A stretch of DNA of 25,789 bases from Phosphoribacter sp964647395 (lineage in GTDB: Bacteria; Actinomycetota; Actinomycetes; Actinomycetales; Dermatophilaceae), in NCBI GenBank assembly GCA_964647395.1, contig CAZYHR010000039.1:1-25789 (forward strand), given 5' to 3'. Positions 15,366-24,781 of this stretch are shown piece by piece. The notes beneath the pieces were generated by a model. The model made no database searches, was not told the DNA's origin, and saw nothing but the letters and a program-made list of their open reading frames with translations. The first letter of the stretch is position 1. Every line of letters begins with the position of its first letter. The translations under genes and the position numbers were made by a program.

Positions 15366-18300
15366 ATGTCATCTGCTCTCGAGCAGTCCCGCGCCCACCA
15401 TCTGCACACCGCGGCCGCGCTGGCCCGCTCGGGCTCCGACGTGGAGTCCCTGCTGGGTCGCTACTACCGGCACGTGGCCACCGAGGACCTGCTCGCGCGG
15501 GCCCCGGAGGACCTGCTCGGCGCGGTGCTATCCCATCTCGACCTGGCCCGGCGGCGCCCCGACGGCACCGCCAAGGTGCAGGTCGACAACCCCAGCGTCG
15601 AGTCGCAGGGCTGGGCCTCGGGCCACACCGTGGTGCAGATCGTCACCGACGACATGCCGTTCCTCGTCGACTCGGTGACGATGACCCTGTCCCGGCTCGG
15701 CGCGGGGGTCCATCTCGTCGTGCACCCCCTGCTCGTGGTGCGCCGCGACGCCGAGGGGGCCTTCATCGAGGTGGTCGACGCCGACCGGCCGACCGACCAC
15801 GAGTTCGGCGTGCACCTCGAGTCGTGGATGTACCTGGAGATCGACCGGATGAGCGACGACGCCCAGCGCAACCGGGTGGCCGACGCCCTGGTCCAGGTCT
15901 TGGGCAACGTCCGGGACGCCGTCGAGGACTGGCCCAAGATGCGCCAGCACTGCCGCGACCTGGCCGAGCAGCTCAGCGCCGAGCCGCCGACCGGCCAGTC
16001 GGCGACCGACGTCGAGCGGGCGGTGAGCTTCCTGACCTGGATCGCCGACAACCACTTCACCTTCCTGGGCTACCGGCAGTACGAGCTGACCCGGGCCCCG
16101 CGCGAGGACGGCTCGGGGGAGGAGGACGCCCTGCTCGCGATGCCGAGCTCGGGGCTGGGACTGCTGCGCTACGACAGCGCCGGCTCGTCCGCCTTCGCCC
16201 GGCTCAGCCCGGCCGCGCAGGCCCGCGCCCGCGACCCCGAACTGCTCATCATCACCAAGGCGAACTCGCGGGCGACCGTGCACCGGTCGGCATACCTGGA
16301 CTACCTGGGCGTCAAGACGTTCGACGCGAGCGGGGCGGTGACCGGCGAGCACCGGTTCCTCGGGCTGTTCGCCGCAGCGGCCTACAGCGAGTCGATCCAG
16401 GCGATCCCCATCCTCGACGACAAGGTGCGCGACATCCTGCAGATCGTCGGCCACGCCGCCGACAGCCACTCCGGCAAGGACCTGCTCCAGGTCCTGGAGA
16501 GCTATCCGCGCGACGAGCTCTTCCAGGCCGACGCCGAGTCGCTGGCCGAGGTCGCCGAGGAGGTGCTGCACCTGCAGGAGCGCCTGCGCACCAGGCTGTT
16601 CCTGCGCCGGGACGTCTACGGCCGGTTCGTGTCGGCGCTGGTGTTCCTGCCCCGCGACCGCTACAACACGGCGGTGCGGCTGCGGATGGAGTCGTTGCTG
16701 CGCAAGGCGTTCCACGCCGAGACCGCCGACCACACCGCCCGGGTCACCGAATCGGCGCTGGCCCAGGTGCACTACGTGCTGCGGGTGCCCATGGGCGAGG
16801 CCATCCCCGACGTCGACCTGGCCGCCCTGGAGCGCGAGATCATCGACTCGACCCGCACCTGGGACGAGGACATGATCGAGGCCGCGCGGGCCGAGCACGG
16901 CGAGGAGGTCGGCGCCCGGCTGGCGGGGCTCTACGGCAGGGCCTTCCCCGAGGCCTACAAGGAGGACTTCGGCCCGCGGGTCGCGGTCGCCGATCTGCGG
17001 CGCCTCGAGCGGCTCGACACCGAGGAAGCGCTGGAGATCAACCTCTACCACGAGCCCGGCAGCCCGCGCGAGGAGCGCCGGATCAAGCTCTACACCCGGG
17101 GCTTCATGTCGCTGACCCGGGTGCTGCCGCTGTTCACCCATATGGGCGTCGAGGTCACCGACGAGCGGCCCTACCAACTGCACCGCGGCGACGGGGTGCT
17201 CGTGCACATCTACGACTTCGGGCTGCGGGTCGCCGACGCCGGCCGGTGGGGCGAGGGGGCCGACCGCGAGGTGCGCCGGGTCCGCTTCCAAGAGGCGTTC
17301 GCCGCCATCTGGGCGGGCACCGCCGAGTCCGACGGGTTCAACGCCCTGGTGCTGCAGGCCGACCTGACCTGGCGTCAGGTGCTCGTGCTGCGGTCGCTGG
17401 CCAAGTACCTGCGCCAGACCCAGTCGACGTTCTCGCAGGACTACGTCGTGTCGGCGCTGGTGACCAACTCGACGATCGCCGCCCAGCTGGTCGAGTTGTT
17501 CGAGGTCCGGTTCGACCCGCAGCGGTTCGACGGGCAGGCCGGCCCGGAGCGCACCGCCGCCGCGCAGGCCCTGACCACCGTGCTCACCGACGCGCTCGAC
17601 GGGGTCAGCAGCTTGGACCACGACCGGATCATCCGGGCGCTGCTGGCGGTCGTGCAGGCCGCCGTGCGCACCAACCACTACCAGTCGGGCGCCGACGGCG
17701 GGCCCAAGCCCTACATGTCGCTCAAGCTCGAGCCGCGCAAGATCCCCGACTCGCCGGCGCCCCGGCCGATGTTCGAGATCTGGGTCTACGGCCCGCGGGT
17801 CGAGGGCGTGCACCTGCGGTTCGGCACCGTCGCCCGCGGTGGGCTGCGCTGGAGCGACCGCCGCGAGGACTTCCGCACCGAGGTGCTCGGTCTGGTCAAG
17901 GCCCAGATGGTCAAGAACGCCGTCATCGTGCCCAGTGGCTCCAAGGGCGGGTTCTATCCCAAGCAGCTGCCCGACCCGGCCGTCGACCGGGACGCGTGGC
18001 TGACCGAGGGTCGGGCGGCCTACCGGTTGTTCATCTCGGGACTGCTCGACATCACCGACAACCGGGTCGGCGAGCGCATCGTCGCGCCCCCGGACGTGGT
18101 GCGTCACGACCCGGACGACTCCTACCTGGTCGTGGCCGCGGACAAGGGGACGGCGACCTTCTCCGACATGGCCAACAGCATCTCCCAGGAGTACGGGTTC
18201 TGGCTCGACGACGCGTTCGCCTCGGGCGGCTCGGCCGGCTACGACCACAANNNNNNNNNNTCCGCGAGCTCGGGGTGGACACCCAGAGCGAGGACTTCAC

Positions 18301-20233
18301 CGTGGTCGGCGTCGGCGACATGTCCGGCGACGTCTTCGGCAACGGCATGCTGCTCTCACAGCACATCCGGCTGGTCGCCGCGTTCGACCATCGGCACATC
18401 TTCGTCGACCCGACCCCCGACGCCGCGAGCAGCTACGCCGAGCGGCAGCGGCTGTTCGACCTGCCGCGCTCGTCGTGGGCCGACTTCGACCGCAGCCTGA
18501 TCAGCGCGGGCGGCGGCGTGTTCGAGCGGTCGGCCAAGTCGGTCGCCGTGACGCCGCAGATGGTGCAGGCGCTCTCGCTGCCGGAGGGCACGACCGCGAT
18601 GACGCCCGCCGAGCTCATGCGCGCGGTGCTGCTGGCCCGGGTCGACCTGCTGTGGAACGGCGGCATCGGCACCTACATCAAGGGTGCGGCGGAGTCCAAC
18701 GCGGACGCCGGCGACCGGGCCAACGACGCGATCCGGGTCAACGGCGGCCAACTGCGGGTCCGGGTGGTCGGTGAGGGCGGCAACCTCGGCTGCACCCAAC
18801 TCGGGCGCATCGAGGCCGCCCAGCGCGGGGTGCGGATCAACACCGACGCCATCGACAACTCCGCGGGCGTCGACACCAGCGACCACGAGGTCAACATCAA
18901 GATCCTGCTGGGCCGCTCGGTCGCCGAGGGCGACCTGACGCTCAAGCAGCGCAACTCGGTCCTGCTCGACATGACCGACGACGTGGCCGCACAGGTGCTG
19001 CGGGACAACTACGAGCAGAACGTGCTGCTCGGCAACGCCCGGGCGCAGGAGCACGGCATGCTGCCCGTGCACCAGCGGTTCATCCACCACCTGGAGCAGC
19101 GCGCCGAACTCGACCGGGGGCTGGAGTACCTGCCCAGCGACGCCGAGATCCAGGCGCGGTGGGCGGCCGGCAAGGGCCTGACCTCACCCGAGTTCGCGGT
19201 GCTCGTCGCCTATGCCAAGCTCGATCTCAAGGCTGCGCTGCAGGCCTCGTCGCTGCCCGACGACCCGTGGTTCCACCGCACCCTGCAGGACTACTTCCCC
19301 GAGCGGATCCGGGCCGAGTATGCCGCGGGTCTGGATCGTCACCCGCTGCGCCGCGAGATCATCGTCAACGCGGTGGCCAACTCGCTGGTCAACCGCGGCG
19401 GCATCACCTTCGCCTTCCGGGCGGCCGAGGAGACCGGCGCCGACTTCGAGCAGATCACCCGGGCGTTCGTCGTCTGCCGGGAGGTGTTCGGGCTGGCCGG
19501 CTTCGTGGCCGACGTCGAGGCGCTGGACAACGTCGTGCCGACCGAGGTGCAGACCGTGCTCTACCTGGAGTTCCGGCGGCTGCTCGACCGCGCCGCGCGT
19601 TGGCTGCTCACCGACCGTCCGCACGGTATCGACGTCGCCGCCGAGATCGAGCGCTTCCAGCAGCCGGTCCACGAGGTGGCCCCGTTGGTGCCCGAGGTGC
19701 TGCAGGGCTCCGAGCGGCGCCGGCTCGACCGGCGGGCCGACGAGTTGCGCGATCAGGGGGTGCCGGCCGACCTGGCGGTGCGCGTCGCGGCCCTGCTCGA
19801 CGTCTTCTCGACGCTCGAGATCGTCGGCATCGCCGGTGACACCGGGGTGTCGGTCGAGGAGGTCCTGCGGGTCTACTACCACGTGTCCGAGCGGCTCGGC
19901 ATCGACGACATGCTGTTCCGGGTGGCGCACCTGCCCCGCGACGACCGGTGGGACGCGCTGGCCCGCGGTGCGCTGCGGGACGACCTCTACTCGGTCCTCG
20001 AGGGGCTCACCCGGGCCGTGCTGGCCAGCAGCACCCGACCCGAGGGCGTCGCGGACGACGCGGTGGCCAAGGCCCGGTTCGACCAGTGGGTCGCGGCCAA
20101 CAGCGACGCGATCGACCGGGCGCGCTCCGGCCTGCAGGCGATCCTGCGCCTGGAGAGCCCCAACGTCGCGGCGCTGTCGGTCGCCCTGCGCACGCTGCGC
20201 GCCTTCCTGCGCACGGCCTCGCCGGAGGGCTGA
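15366..20233 (+). CDS. gdh: NAD-specific glutamate dehydrogenase, large (about 180 kDa) type, interrupted by an N-run
   Basis: A giant NAD-GDH (about 1,630 residues once the gap is closed) that deaminates glutamate to 2-oxoglutarate and ammonia. The N-terminal third carries the ACT-like regulatory modules, with HTVVQIVTDDMPFLVDS and DNHFTFLGYR. The catalytic core follows: GTVARGGLRWSDRREDFRTE (about residues 818-840), MVKNAVIVPSGSKGGF and ADKGTATFSDMANSIS, then after the gap VVGVGDMSGDVFGNGMLLS, DPTPDAASSY and VVGEGGNLGCTQLGRIE. The rest is a long helical C-terminal region. The frame is 3n+0 before 18251 and changes after 18260, exactly at ten Ns. The family sequence lacking here (roughly GITARGAWESVKRHF plus neighbours) would need about 50 bp, which restores the frame. 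The ATG at 15366 is preferred over the GTG at 15330; neither has a strong Shine-Dalgarno. The gene follows P5C dehydrogenase. Confidence 0.93.
18251..18260. other. Assembly gap (10 Ns) inside the NAD-GDH gene
   Basis: The flanking codons end with GYDH and resume with RELGVD. Protein continuity requires 3n+2 missing bases, and family comparison from memory suggests about 50, so the 10 Ns are a placeholder. Confidence 0.97.
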
Positions 20234-20308
20234 GATCGGCCACCGCGACCGGTCGCGGCCGGCCGACTCACGCTCAGGCCCACCCGGCCAAGCCCGAACG
20301 ACGCCCAT

Positions 20309-20314
20309 TAGGCT
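20309..20314 (+). promoter_or_regulatory. -10 box of a leaderless promoter for pdtaS
   Basis: TAGGCT, 6 nt (CGCTGC), then GTG at 20321. No Shine-Dalgarno precedes the start. This is the clearest case of the pattern in the window. Confidence 0.6.
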
Positions 20315-20320
20315 CGCTGC

Positions 20321-21853
20321 GTGGCGACCCTGGGCGACCTCATCGAGCAGCACGCGACCCTCGCCACCGCCGACGCCGACTGGCTGCGCCTGCTCGTCTC
20401 GGACTGGCAGCTCATCTCGGATCTGTCCTTCGCCGACCTGATCCTGTGGGTGCGGGCCTCCCCGGTGGCCTGGCACGCGGTCGCCCACGTCCGGCCGACC
20501 ACCGGCCAGACCGTCTACTTCCGCGACCAGGTGGGCCGCAAGGCCAGCCGGTCGCGGTGCCGGCTGCTGGAGACCGCCTATCGGGAGGCCCGCATCGTGC
20601 GCGAGCGGGACAGCGAGTGGGCCGAGGACACCCCGATCCGCGAGGAGACGATCCCGGTCGTGCGGGCGGGCACCCCGATGGCCGTGTTGTCGCGGCATAC
20701 CAATCTGTCGATGATGCGCACCCCGAGCCGGCTGGAGCTGACCTACCTGGCGACCGCCGACGCGCTGACCCGGATGATCTCGGTCGGCGAGTTCCCGCAC
20801 CCGACGGCGCCCACCGGACTGCGCCGGGGGGCGCCGCGGCCCGGCGACGGGGTGATCCGGCTCGACGTCGACGGCAACATCACCTATGCCAGCCCCAACG
20901 CGGTGTCGGCGCTGCATCGGCTGGGTTACGTCGGCGAGACCATCGGGGTGTCCCTGGCCCAGCTGATCACCTCGGTGCTGCGCGACCCGGTGCCGGTGGA
21001 CGAGGGCATGCCCCTGGTGCTCACCGGCCGGCAGCCGTGGCGGACCGAGGTGACCAACGCGGGGCAGGCGGTGTCGATGCGGGCCATCCCGCTGACCGAG
21101 CGGGGCCAGCGGTTCGGCGCGATCGTCCTGATGCGCGACATCTCCGAACTGCGCCGCCGCGAGCAGGAACTGCTGACCAAGGACGCGACGATCCGCGAGA
21201 TCCACCACCGGGTCAAGAACAACCTGCAGTCGGTCGCCGCGCTGCTGCGGCTGCAGGCTCGCCGGATGCCCGACGAGCAGGGCCGGGCCGCGCTGCAGGA
21301 GGCGGTCCGGCGGGTCGGCACCATCGCCCTCGTGCACGACACGCTGAGCCACGGTCTGGACGAGACGGTCGACTTCGACCAGGTCGCCGACCTCGCGGTC
21401 CGCGCGGTGGTCGAGGTCGCCCCGGTCGCCGGGCCGGTGACCGCGCGCCGGGTCGGCAGCTTCGGCCAGGTGCGCGCCGAGGACGCCACCTCGCTGGCCA
21501 TGGTCGTCAGCGAGCTGGCCCAGAACGCGGTGGAGCACGGCGTCGGTGAGACCGGCGGCGAGGTCGTGGTCCGGGCGCGGCGGCGGGCCGGTCGCGCCGC
21601 CGCCGACGGCGGCCGGTCCGATCTGCTCACCGTGACGATCTGCGACGACGGCGCGGGGCTGCCCGGGGGCCGGTTGCCCGCCGGGGCCGGCCTGGGTAGC
21701 CAGATCGTCCACTCGCTGGTCCAGGATCTCGGCGGCAAGATCTCCTGGACCCCCCGCTCCCCGAAGGGCACCGAGGTGAAGTTCACGGCGCGGCTGCGCC
21801 ACCCGCCCTCGGCGTCGCGGGACCGCTCGCCGGCCGGACCGGTGCTCCCCTGA
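20321..21853 (+). CDS. pdtaS: PdtaS-type sensor histidine kinase
   Basis: A 510-residue soluble histidine kinase. It has an N-terminal GAF-like domain (about 1-160), a PAS domain (about 176-280, with GVIRLDVDGNITYASPNAVSALHRLGY), a HisKA_2 box EIHHRVKNNLQSVAALLRLQ (phosphoacceptor His295 or His296) and an HATPase_c domain. In the last, the N box is SELAQNAVEHG (Asn402), G1 is CDDGAGLP and G2 is GAGLGSQIV. No membrane segment is present, so it senses a cytosolic signal. In mycobacteria PdtaS signals to PdtaR, an ANTAR antiterminator; no such regulator is in this window, as expected for a distantly encoded partner. The GTG start follows a leaderless-type TAGGCT box. The gene is convergent with whiB1, with a hairpin between, the same neighbourhood I recall for Rv3219-Rv3220c of M. 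tuberculosis. Confidence 0.93.
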   Translation: MATLGDLIEQHATLATADADWLRLLVSDWQLISDLSFADLILWVRASPVAWHAVAHVRPTTGQTVYFRDQVGRKASRSRCRLLETAYREARIVRERDSEWAEDTPIREETIPVVRAGTPMAVLSRHTNLSMMRTPSRLELTYLATADALTRMISVGEFPHPTAPTGLRRGAPRPGDGVIRLDVDGNITYASPNAVSALHRLGYVGETIGVSLAQLITSVLRDPVPVDEGMPLVLTGRQPWRTEVTNAGQAVSMRAIPLTERGQRFGAIVLMRDISELRRREQELLTKDATIREIHHRVKNNLQSVAALLRLQARRMPDEQGRAALQEAVRRVGTIALVHDTLSHGLDETVDFDQVADLAVRAVVEVAPVAGPVTARRVGSFGQVRAEDATSLAMVVSELAQNAVEHGVGETGGEVVVRARRRAGRAAADGGRSDLLTVTICDDGAGLPGGRLPAGAGLGSQIVHSLVQDLGGKISWTPRSPKGTEVKFTARLRHPPSASRDRSPAGPVLP

Positions 21854-21904
21854 CGCGCTGCCAGCCGGCAGCGGCACCACCAGTGGCGGCACCCCGAAAC
21901 GCAG

Positions 21905-21936
21905 GTATGCCGCGGAGCCGAGGCTCCGCGGCATAC
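21905..21936. terminator. Bidirectional terminator between pdtaS and whiB1
   Basis: GTATGCCGCGGAGCC and GGCTCCGCGGCATAC form a perfect 15-bp stem around a GA loop, between two convergent genes. Both arms contain the iterated octamer. There is no T-tract, so termination would depend on the stem alone. Confidence 0.75.
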
Positions 21937-21965
21937 GCGACGAACGTTGGGGAGAGGGTGCCGGC

Positions 21966-22214
21966 TCAGCCGGCGCGTCGAGCGCGGGCGTTGCGGCGCT
22001 TGAGGGCACGCCGCTCGTCCTCGGACAGGCCACCCCAGACCCCGGCGTCCTGGCCGGACTCGAGGGCCCACTTGAGGCAGGTGTCGACGACCTCGCAGCG
22101 ACGGCAGACCGCCTTGGCCTCCTCGATCTGCAGGATCGCCGGGCCGGTGTTCCCGATCGGGAAGAACAGCTCGGGGTCCTCGTCGAGGCAGGCAGCGCGG
22201 TCGCGCCAGTCCAT
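21966..22214 (-). CDS. whiB1: WhiB1-type iron-sulfur transcriptional regulator
   Basis: An 82-residue WhiB protein that would bind a 4Fe-4S cluster through Cys9, Cys37, Cys40 and Cys46 (spacing C-x27-C-xx-C-x5-C). DEDPELFFPIGNTGPA and the turn GVWGGLSEDERRALKRRNAR match WhiB1, the essential nitric-oxide-responsive partner of the primary sigma factor in mycobacteria. The C-terminal basic stretch is the DNA-contacting part. The ATG at 22214 is supported by AAGGAG 10 nt upstream (minus strand, 22230-22225). In-frame ATGs farther upstream would add a non-WhiB extension and were not used. A predicted promoter at 22402-22374 implies a leader of about 150 nt. The gene is convergent with pdtaS and divergent from a small membrane protein. 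Confidence 0.95.
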   Translation of the reverse strand: MDWRDRAACLDEDPELFFPIGNTGPAILQIEEAKAVCRRCEVVDTCLKWALESGQDAGVWGGLSEDERRALKRRNARARRAG

Positions 22215-22373
22215 GTGGATCGTGCTCCTTGTCGGGGTGTTGCGTCTGGGGCCAAGCGGTCGCATCGTCGTCATCGTCATGTCTGGGCCGTCATCCTTGC
22301 GTGTGTGCGCGATCCGAGCAAAGGCCCCTCTGGACCTGGCGGCTGCGCCAGTCCCGTGAGAGGCCAACGAGCA

Positions 22374-22402
22374 ATTGTGGCGCACCTGGTCGTCTGTGGC
22401 AA
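22374..22402 (-). promoter_or_regulatory. Predicted whiB1 promoter with a long leader
   Basis: Minus-strand TTGCCA (-35, five of six) and CACAAT (-10, four of six) are separated by 17 bp. The start site would be near 22367, about 150 nt before whiB1. The 295-bp divergent gap holds no other gene. Confidence 0.45.
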
Positions 22403-22495
22403 TGGGTGTGGGGCTCGGTGTGCCGCGCCTGACATGTGGCCTTCGTGACATTGGTCCCGGGAGACCTCGCGCGAAGGGTCGAAGCCGACGCACCG

Positions 22496-22501
22496 TAGGC
22501 T
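22496..22501 (+). promoter_or_regulatory. -10 box of a leaderless promoter for the small membrane protein
   Basis: TAGGCT is followed by 8 nt and GTG at 22510. No Shine-Dalgarno is visible. The box is identical to the one before pdtaS. Confidence 0.5.
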
Positions 22502-22509
22502 GGTCCGCT

Positions 22510-22914
22510 GTGACCATCCATGGACGGCAACGAGCGACCGGTCACGGAGATTCCCGGACCCGGGCTCGATCTGTGGCCGGGATCGTCTGCGCGGTCGAGG
22601 CGCTGGTGCTGGCCGGGTTCGCCGTGTTCTACGTCGTGCAGTTGGCGACCGGACGCGCCTCCGACACCGCCCGGGTGCTCACCGAGGGCGCTCTCATCGC
22701 GCTCGGTGCGGTCGGTCTGGCCACGCTGGCCCGGCTGTGGTGGGGGCGCAGCGGCTGGCCCGCCACCCCGACCGTCGTGTGGCACCTGCTGCTGGTGCCG
22801 GTGGTGGTGGCCCTGCTGCAGTCCGGGCAACTGCTGGTCGGCCTGCTGCTGGCCGGCGCCGTCGTCGCCGCCATCGGCGCGACCATGGCCGCCCGCGGCA
22901 GCGCGGTGGACTGA
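22510..22914 (+). CDS. Small four-helix membrane protein of unknown function
   Basis: A 134-residue protein with four hydrophobic segments (about 22-45, 58-77, 86-104 and 107-126) after a charged, arginine-rich N-terminus. The loop between helices 2 and 3 carries RLWWGRSGWPATPT. No catalytic motif is seen, and I do not recognise a named family. The GTG at 22510 is chosen from the upstream TAGGCT box, since longer in-frame starts would run back across the promoter. It is divergent from whiB1 and convergent with the PadR gene (38 bp between stops). Confidence 0.7.
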   Translation: MTIHGRQRATGHGDSRTRARSVAGIVCAVEALVLAGFAVFYVVQLATGRASDTARVLTEGALIALGAVGLATLARLWWGRSGWPATPTVVWHLLLVPVVVALLQSGQLLVGLLLAGAVVAAIGATMAARGSAVD

Positions 22915-22952
22915 CCGGCCCGCCGGAGCCGGACCGTCCGGCGAGCGGGCCG

Positions 22953-23888
22953 TCAGCCCCGGCGCAGCACGTCGGTGACCCGCGCCGACGCGTCCGCGAT
23001 GATCGCGAGGATGTCGCGCACCTGCTCGGGGGTCAACGCCTGCCGGCGCCACTCGCGGCGGGCCTGGGAGCGGAAGGCGGCCACGGCCATCTCCAGTTCG
23101 GCCCAGTCCTGGGAGCGCCCCGCGGACGAGCGCCGGGACCCGCCCCGCCAGTCGGCCCACTCGCGGTCGACCGAGCCGATGACCCAGTCGGTCCACGACC
23201 GGTCCTCGGGTGGGTCGGCCCACAGCCAGGCCTCCCGCTCGAGGGGGTTGGGCGACTCGTCCGGGTGGACCCGGTCCTGGTGCGGGTGGCCTTGGTGCGG
23301 GTGTCCTTGGTACGGGCGGTCCTGGGGCGGGCGGTCCTGGGGCGGGCGGTCCTGGTGCGGACGGTCCCGGTCCGGGTGGTCGGGGTGACTGCGGCCGGGC
23401 TGGGCGTGGTCGGGGCGGGCCTGGCCCACGTCGTGCTCCGGGTGCCGCCCCGGCCGCTGCCGCTGCTGCGCCGGCCGGTCCGCCGCCGGCTGGGCGGAGG
23501 CCCGGGCGGCCTGCGCCGCCGCGCGCAGCTCGGCCCGCAGTTCGGCCGCGCGATCCTGCACCGTGCTGCGCACCTGCTCGGCCAGGCGACGCACCGAATC
23601 GTCCAGGTCGATCTGCAGGCCGGCGATCTCGGTGGCCCGCTCGCGCACCTCGGCCCGGCCGGCGTCGGTGATCTGGTAGACCGCCTTGCGACCCTCGTCC
23701 GACCGGGCCACGAGCCCCTCCTCCTCGAGCTTGGCCAGCCGGGGATAGACCGTTCCGGCGCTGGGGGAGTAGAGCCCGTGGAAGCGGTCCTGCAGGTCCT
23801 GGATGACCTCGTAGCCGTGCCGGGGGCCGTCCGCGAGCAGGGCGAGCAGGTAGAGCCGCAGCTGACCGTGCGCGAAGACCGGGCTCAT
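22953..23888 (-). CDS. PadR family transcriptional regulator with repeat-bearing extension
   Basis: A 311-residue protein. The N-terminal PadR winged helix covers about residues 6-85: LRLYLLALLADGPRHGYEVIQDL, then SAGTVYPRLAKLEEEGLV, then GRKAVYQITDAGRAEV. A helical segment (about 85-130) follows, then a low-complexity linker rich in His, Gln, Asp, Arg and Pro (about 135-210) and a C-terminal helical part with three Trp-rich motifs ending in TPEQVRDILAIIADASARVTDVLRR. Typical PadR proteins are 110-180 residues, so the extension is unusual. The linker contains seven copies of a pentapeptide encoded by a 15-bp minisatellite. The ATG overlaps the TGA of the DUF4097 gene (ATGA), so both are coupled, probably under the twin boxes at 24782-24813 as autoregulatory sites (inference). 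Confidence 0.88.
   Translation of the reverse strand: MSPVFAHGQLRLYLLALLADGPRHGYEVIQDLQDRFHGLYSPSAGTVYPRLAKLEEEGLVARSDEGRKAVYQITDAGRAEVRERATEIAGLQIDLDDSVRRLAEQVRSTVQDRAAELRAELRAAAQAARASAQPAADRPAQQRQRPGRHPEHDVGQARPDHAQPGRSHPDHPDRDRPHQDRPPQDRPPQDRPYQGHPHQGHPHQDRVHPDESPNPLEREAWLWADPPEDRSWTDWVIGSVDREWADWRGGSRRSSAGRSQDWAELEMAVAAFRSQARREWRRQALTPEQVRDILAIIADASARVTDVLRRG
23273..23377. repeat. 15-bp minisatellite, seven copies, inside the PadR gene
   Basis: Seven imperfect tandem copies of GGTCCTGGGGCGGGC (plus strand) run without interruption; copies four and five are identical. Each unit encodes one pentapeptide such as QDRPP, QDRPY or QGHPH. The 15-bp length preserves the reading frame whatever the copy number. 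Confidence 0.93.
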
Positions 23889-24760
23889 CGGGTCGCCTCC
23901 GCGTCGGGCGCGTCGGGCGCGTCGGGCGCACCGGGCGGTGCGGACGGGGCGTCCTGCGGCGTGCCGTTGGCGTGCAGCAGCACGACGTCGCCGGAGACCG
24001 TGTGAGCGCGCAGCGACAGCGACTCGTCGCCGGAGCGCAGCACCGAGCGGGCCTCGCGGCCGCGATAGCTCACCCCGTCGACGACGACCTGGCCCGAGGT
24101 CGCCGAGGCCTGCACCGCGTAGCCGGTGAACGGGGCCCGGACGGTCAGGTGTCCGGAGACGCTGTTGGCGCTCAGGTCGGCGTGACCGTCGCGCAGATCG
24201 AGAGCAACCTCGCCGCTGACGCTGTTGAGCGAGGCGGAGGGCAGCCGGCTGGCCTGCACGGTGACCGCCCCGGACACCGTGTTGACGCAGAGCGGCCCGT
24301 CCAGGCCGGCGCACTCCGCCGGCCCGCTCACCGTGTTGAGGTCGACCTTGCCGCGCAGCCCCTCGAGGGTGAGCCGACCGGAGACCGTGTTGACCGACAG
24401 GCCGCCGGTCAGCGCGCTCGCGACGACCGAGGCGGTCGCCGTGTTGATCCGGGCCCGGGTCTGCGGCGGGACGCAGATGCTGACCAGCGCGCGGGCCGAC
24501 ACCGTGGCCAGCAGCGCGGCGATGAGCTCGGCCGGGTCGCTCGGTGGCCGGTGCTCGACGGTGAGGGTGCGTCCGTCCCAGCTGACCTGCAGCGGCGGCC
24601 CCGACACGTCACTGACCTGGACGGTGGCGGTGGCCTCGTCGGCGCTCTGGGTCACGACGTCGACCTGCCCGCCCACCAACTGGACCTTGAGCCGCTCGAC
24701 CCGCTGCCCCTCCTCGCCGATGTCCAGGACGCGCGGCCCGGTGATCTCCCAGCGTTGCAT
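23885..24760 (-). CDS. DUF4097-family beta-solenoid protein
   Basis: A 291-residue protein with regularly spaced turns NTVSG/NSVSG at 124, 142, 160, 179 and 199, a degenerate one near 219 and HTVSG at 253. The period of 18-20 residues is characteristic of the DUF4097 beta-solenoid (adhesin-like) fold. No signal peptide or membrane helix is seen, so this member is probably cytoplasmic. The C-terminus APDAPDAPDAEATR is encoded by a 9-bp unit GCGTCGGGC repeated three times at 23901-23927. The ATG at 24760 has a perfect AAGGAGG 5 nt upstream. DUF4097 genes are often paired with PadR regulators in Gram-positive bacteria and linked to envelope stress. The biochemical role is unknown. Confidence 0.88.
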   Translation of the reverse strand: MQRWEITGPRVLDIGEEGQRVERLKVQLVGGQVDVVTQSADEATATVQVSDVSGPPLQVSWDGRTLTVEHRPPSDPAELIAALLATVSARALVSICVPPQTRARINTATASVVASALTGGLSVNTVSGRLTLEGLRGKVDLNTVSGPAECAGLDGPLCVNTVSGAVTVQASRLPSASLNSVSGEVALDLRDGHADLSANSVSGHLTVRAPFTGYAVQASATSGQVVVDGVSYRGREARSVLRSGDESLSLRAHTVSGDVVLLHANGTPQDAPSAPPGAPDAPDAPDAEATR

Positions 24761-24781
24761 GGCACCCTCCTTGGCAGCACG

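Noticed and set aside
22215..22509. A CRP-type site (TGTGA-N6-TCACA) upstream of whiB1, as known in mycobacteria
   Set aside because: Only isolated TGTG and GTGACA half-sites are visible; no symmetric site with the right spacing was found.
22215..22517. N-terminal extension of WhiB1 by upstream in-frame ATGs
   Set aside because: WhiB1 proteins start at MDWR, a good ribosome binding site precedes that ATG, and the extension crosses the likely promoter.
23273..23377. Tandem 15-bp repeats as a possible CRISPR array
   Set aside because: The units are contiguous without spacers and are in frame within a coding gene, so this is a minisatellite.
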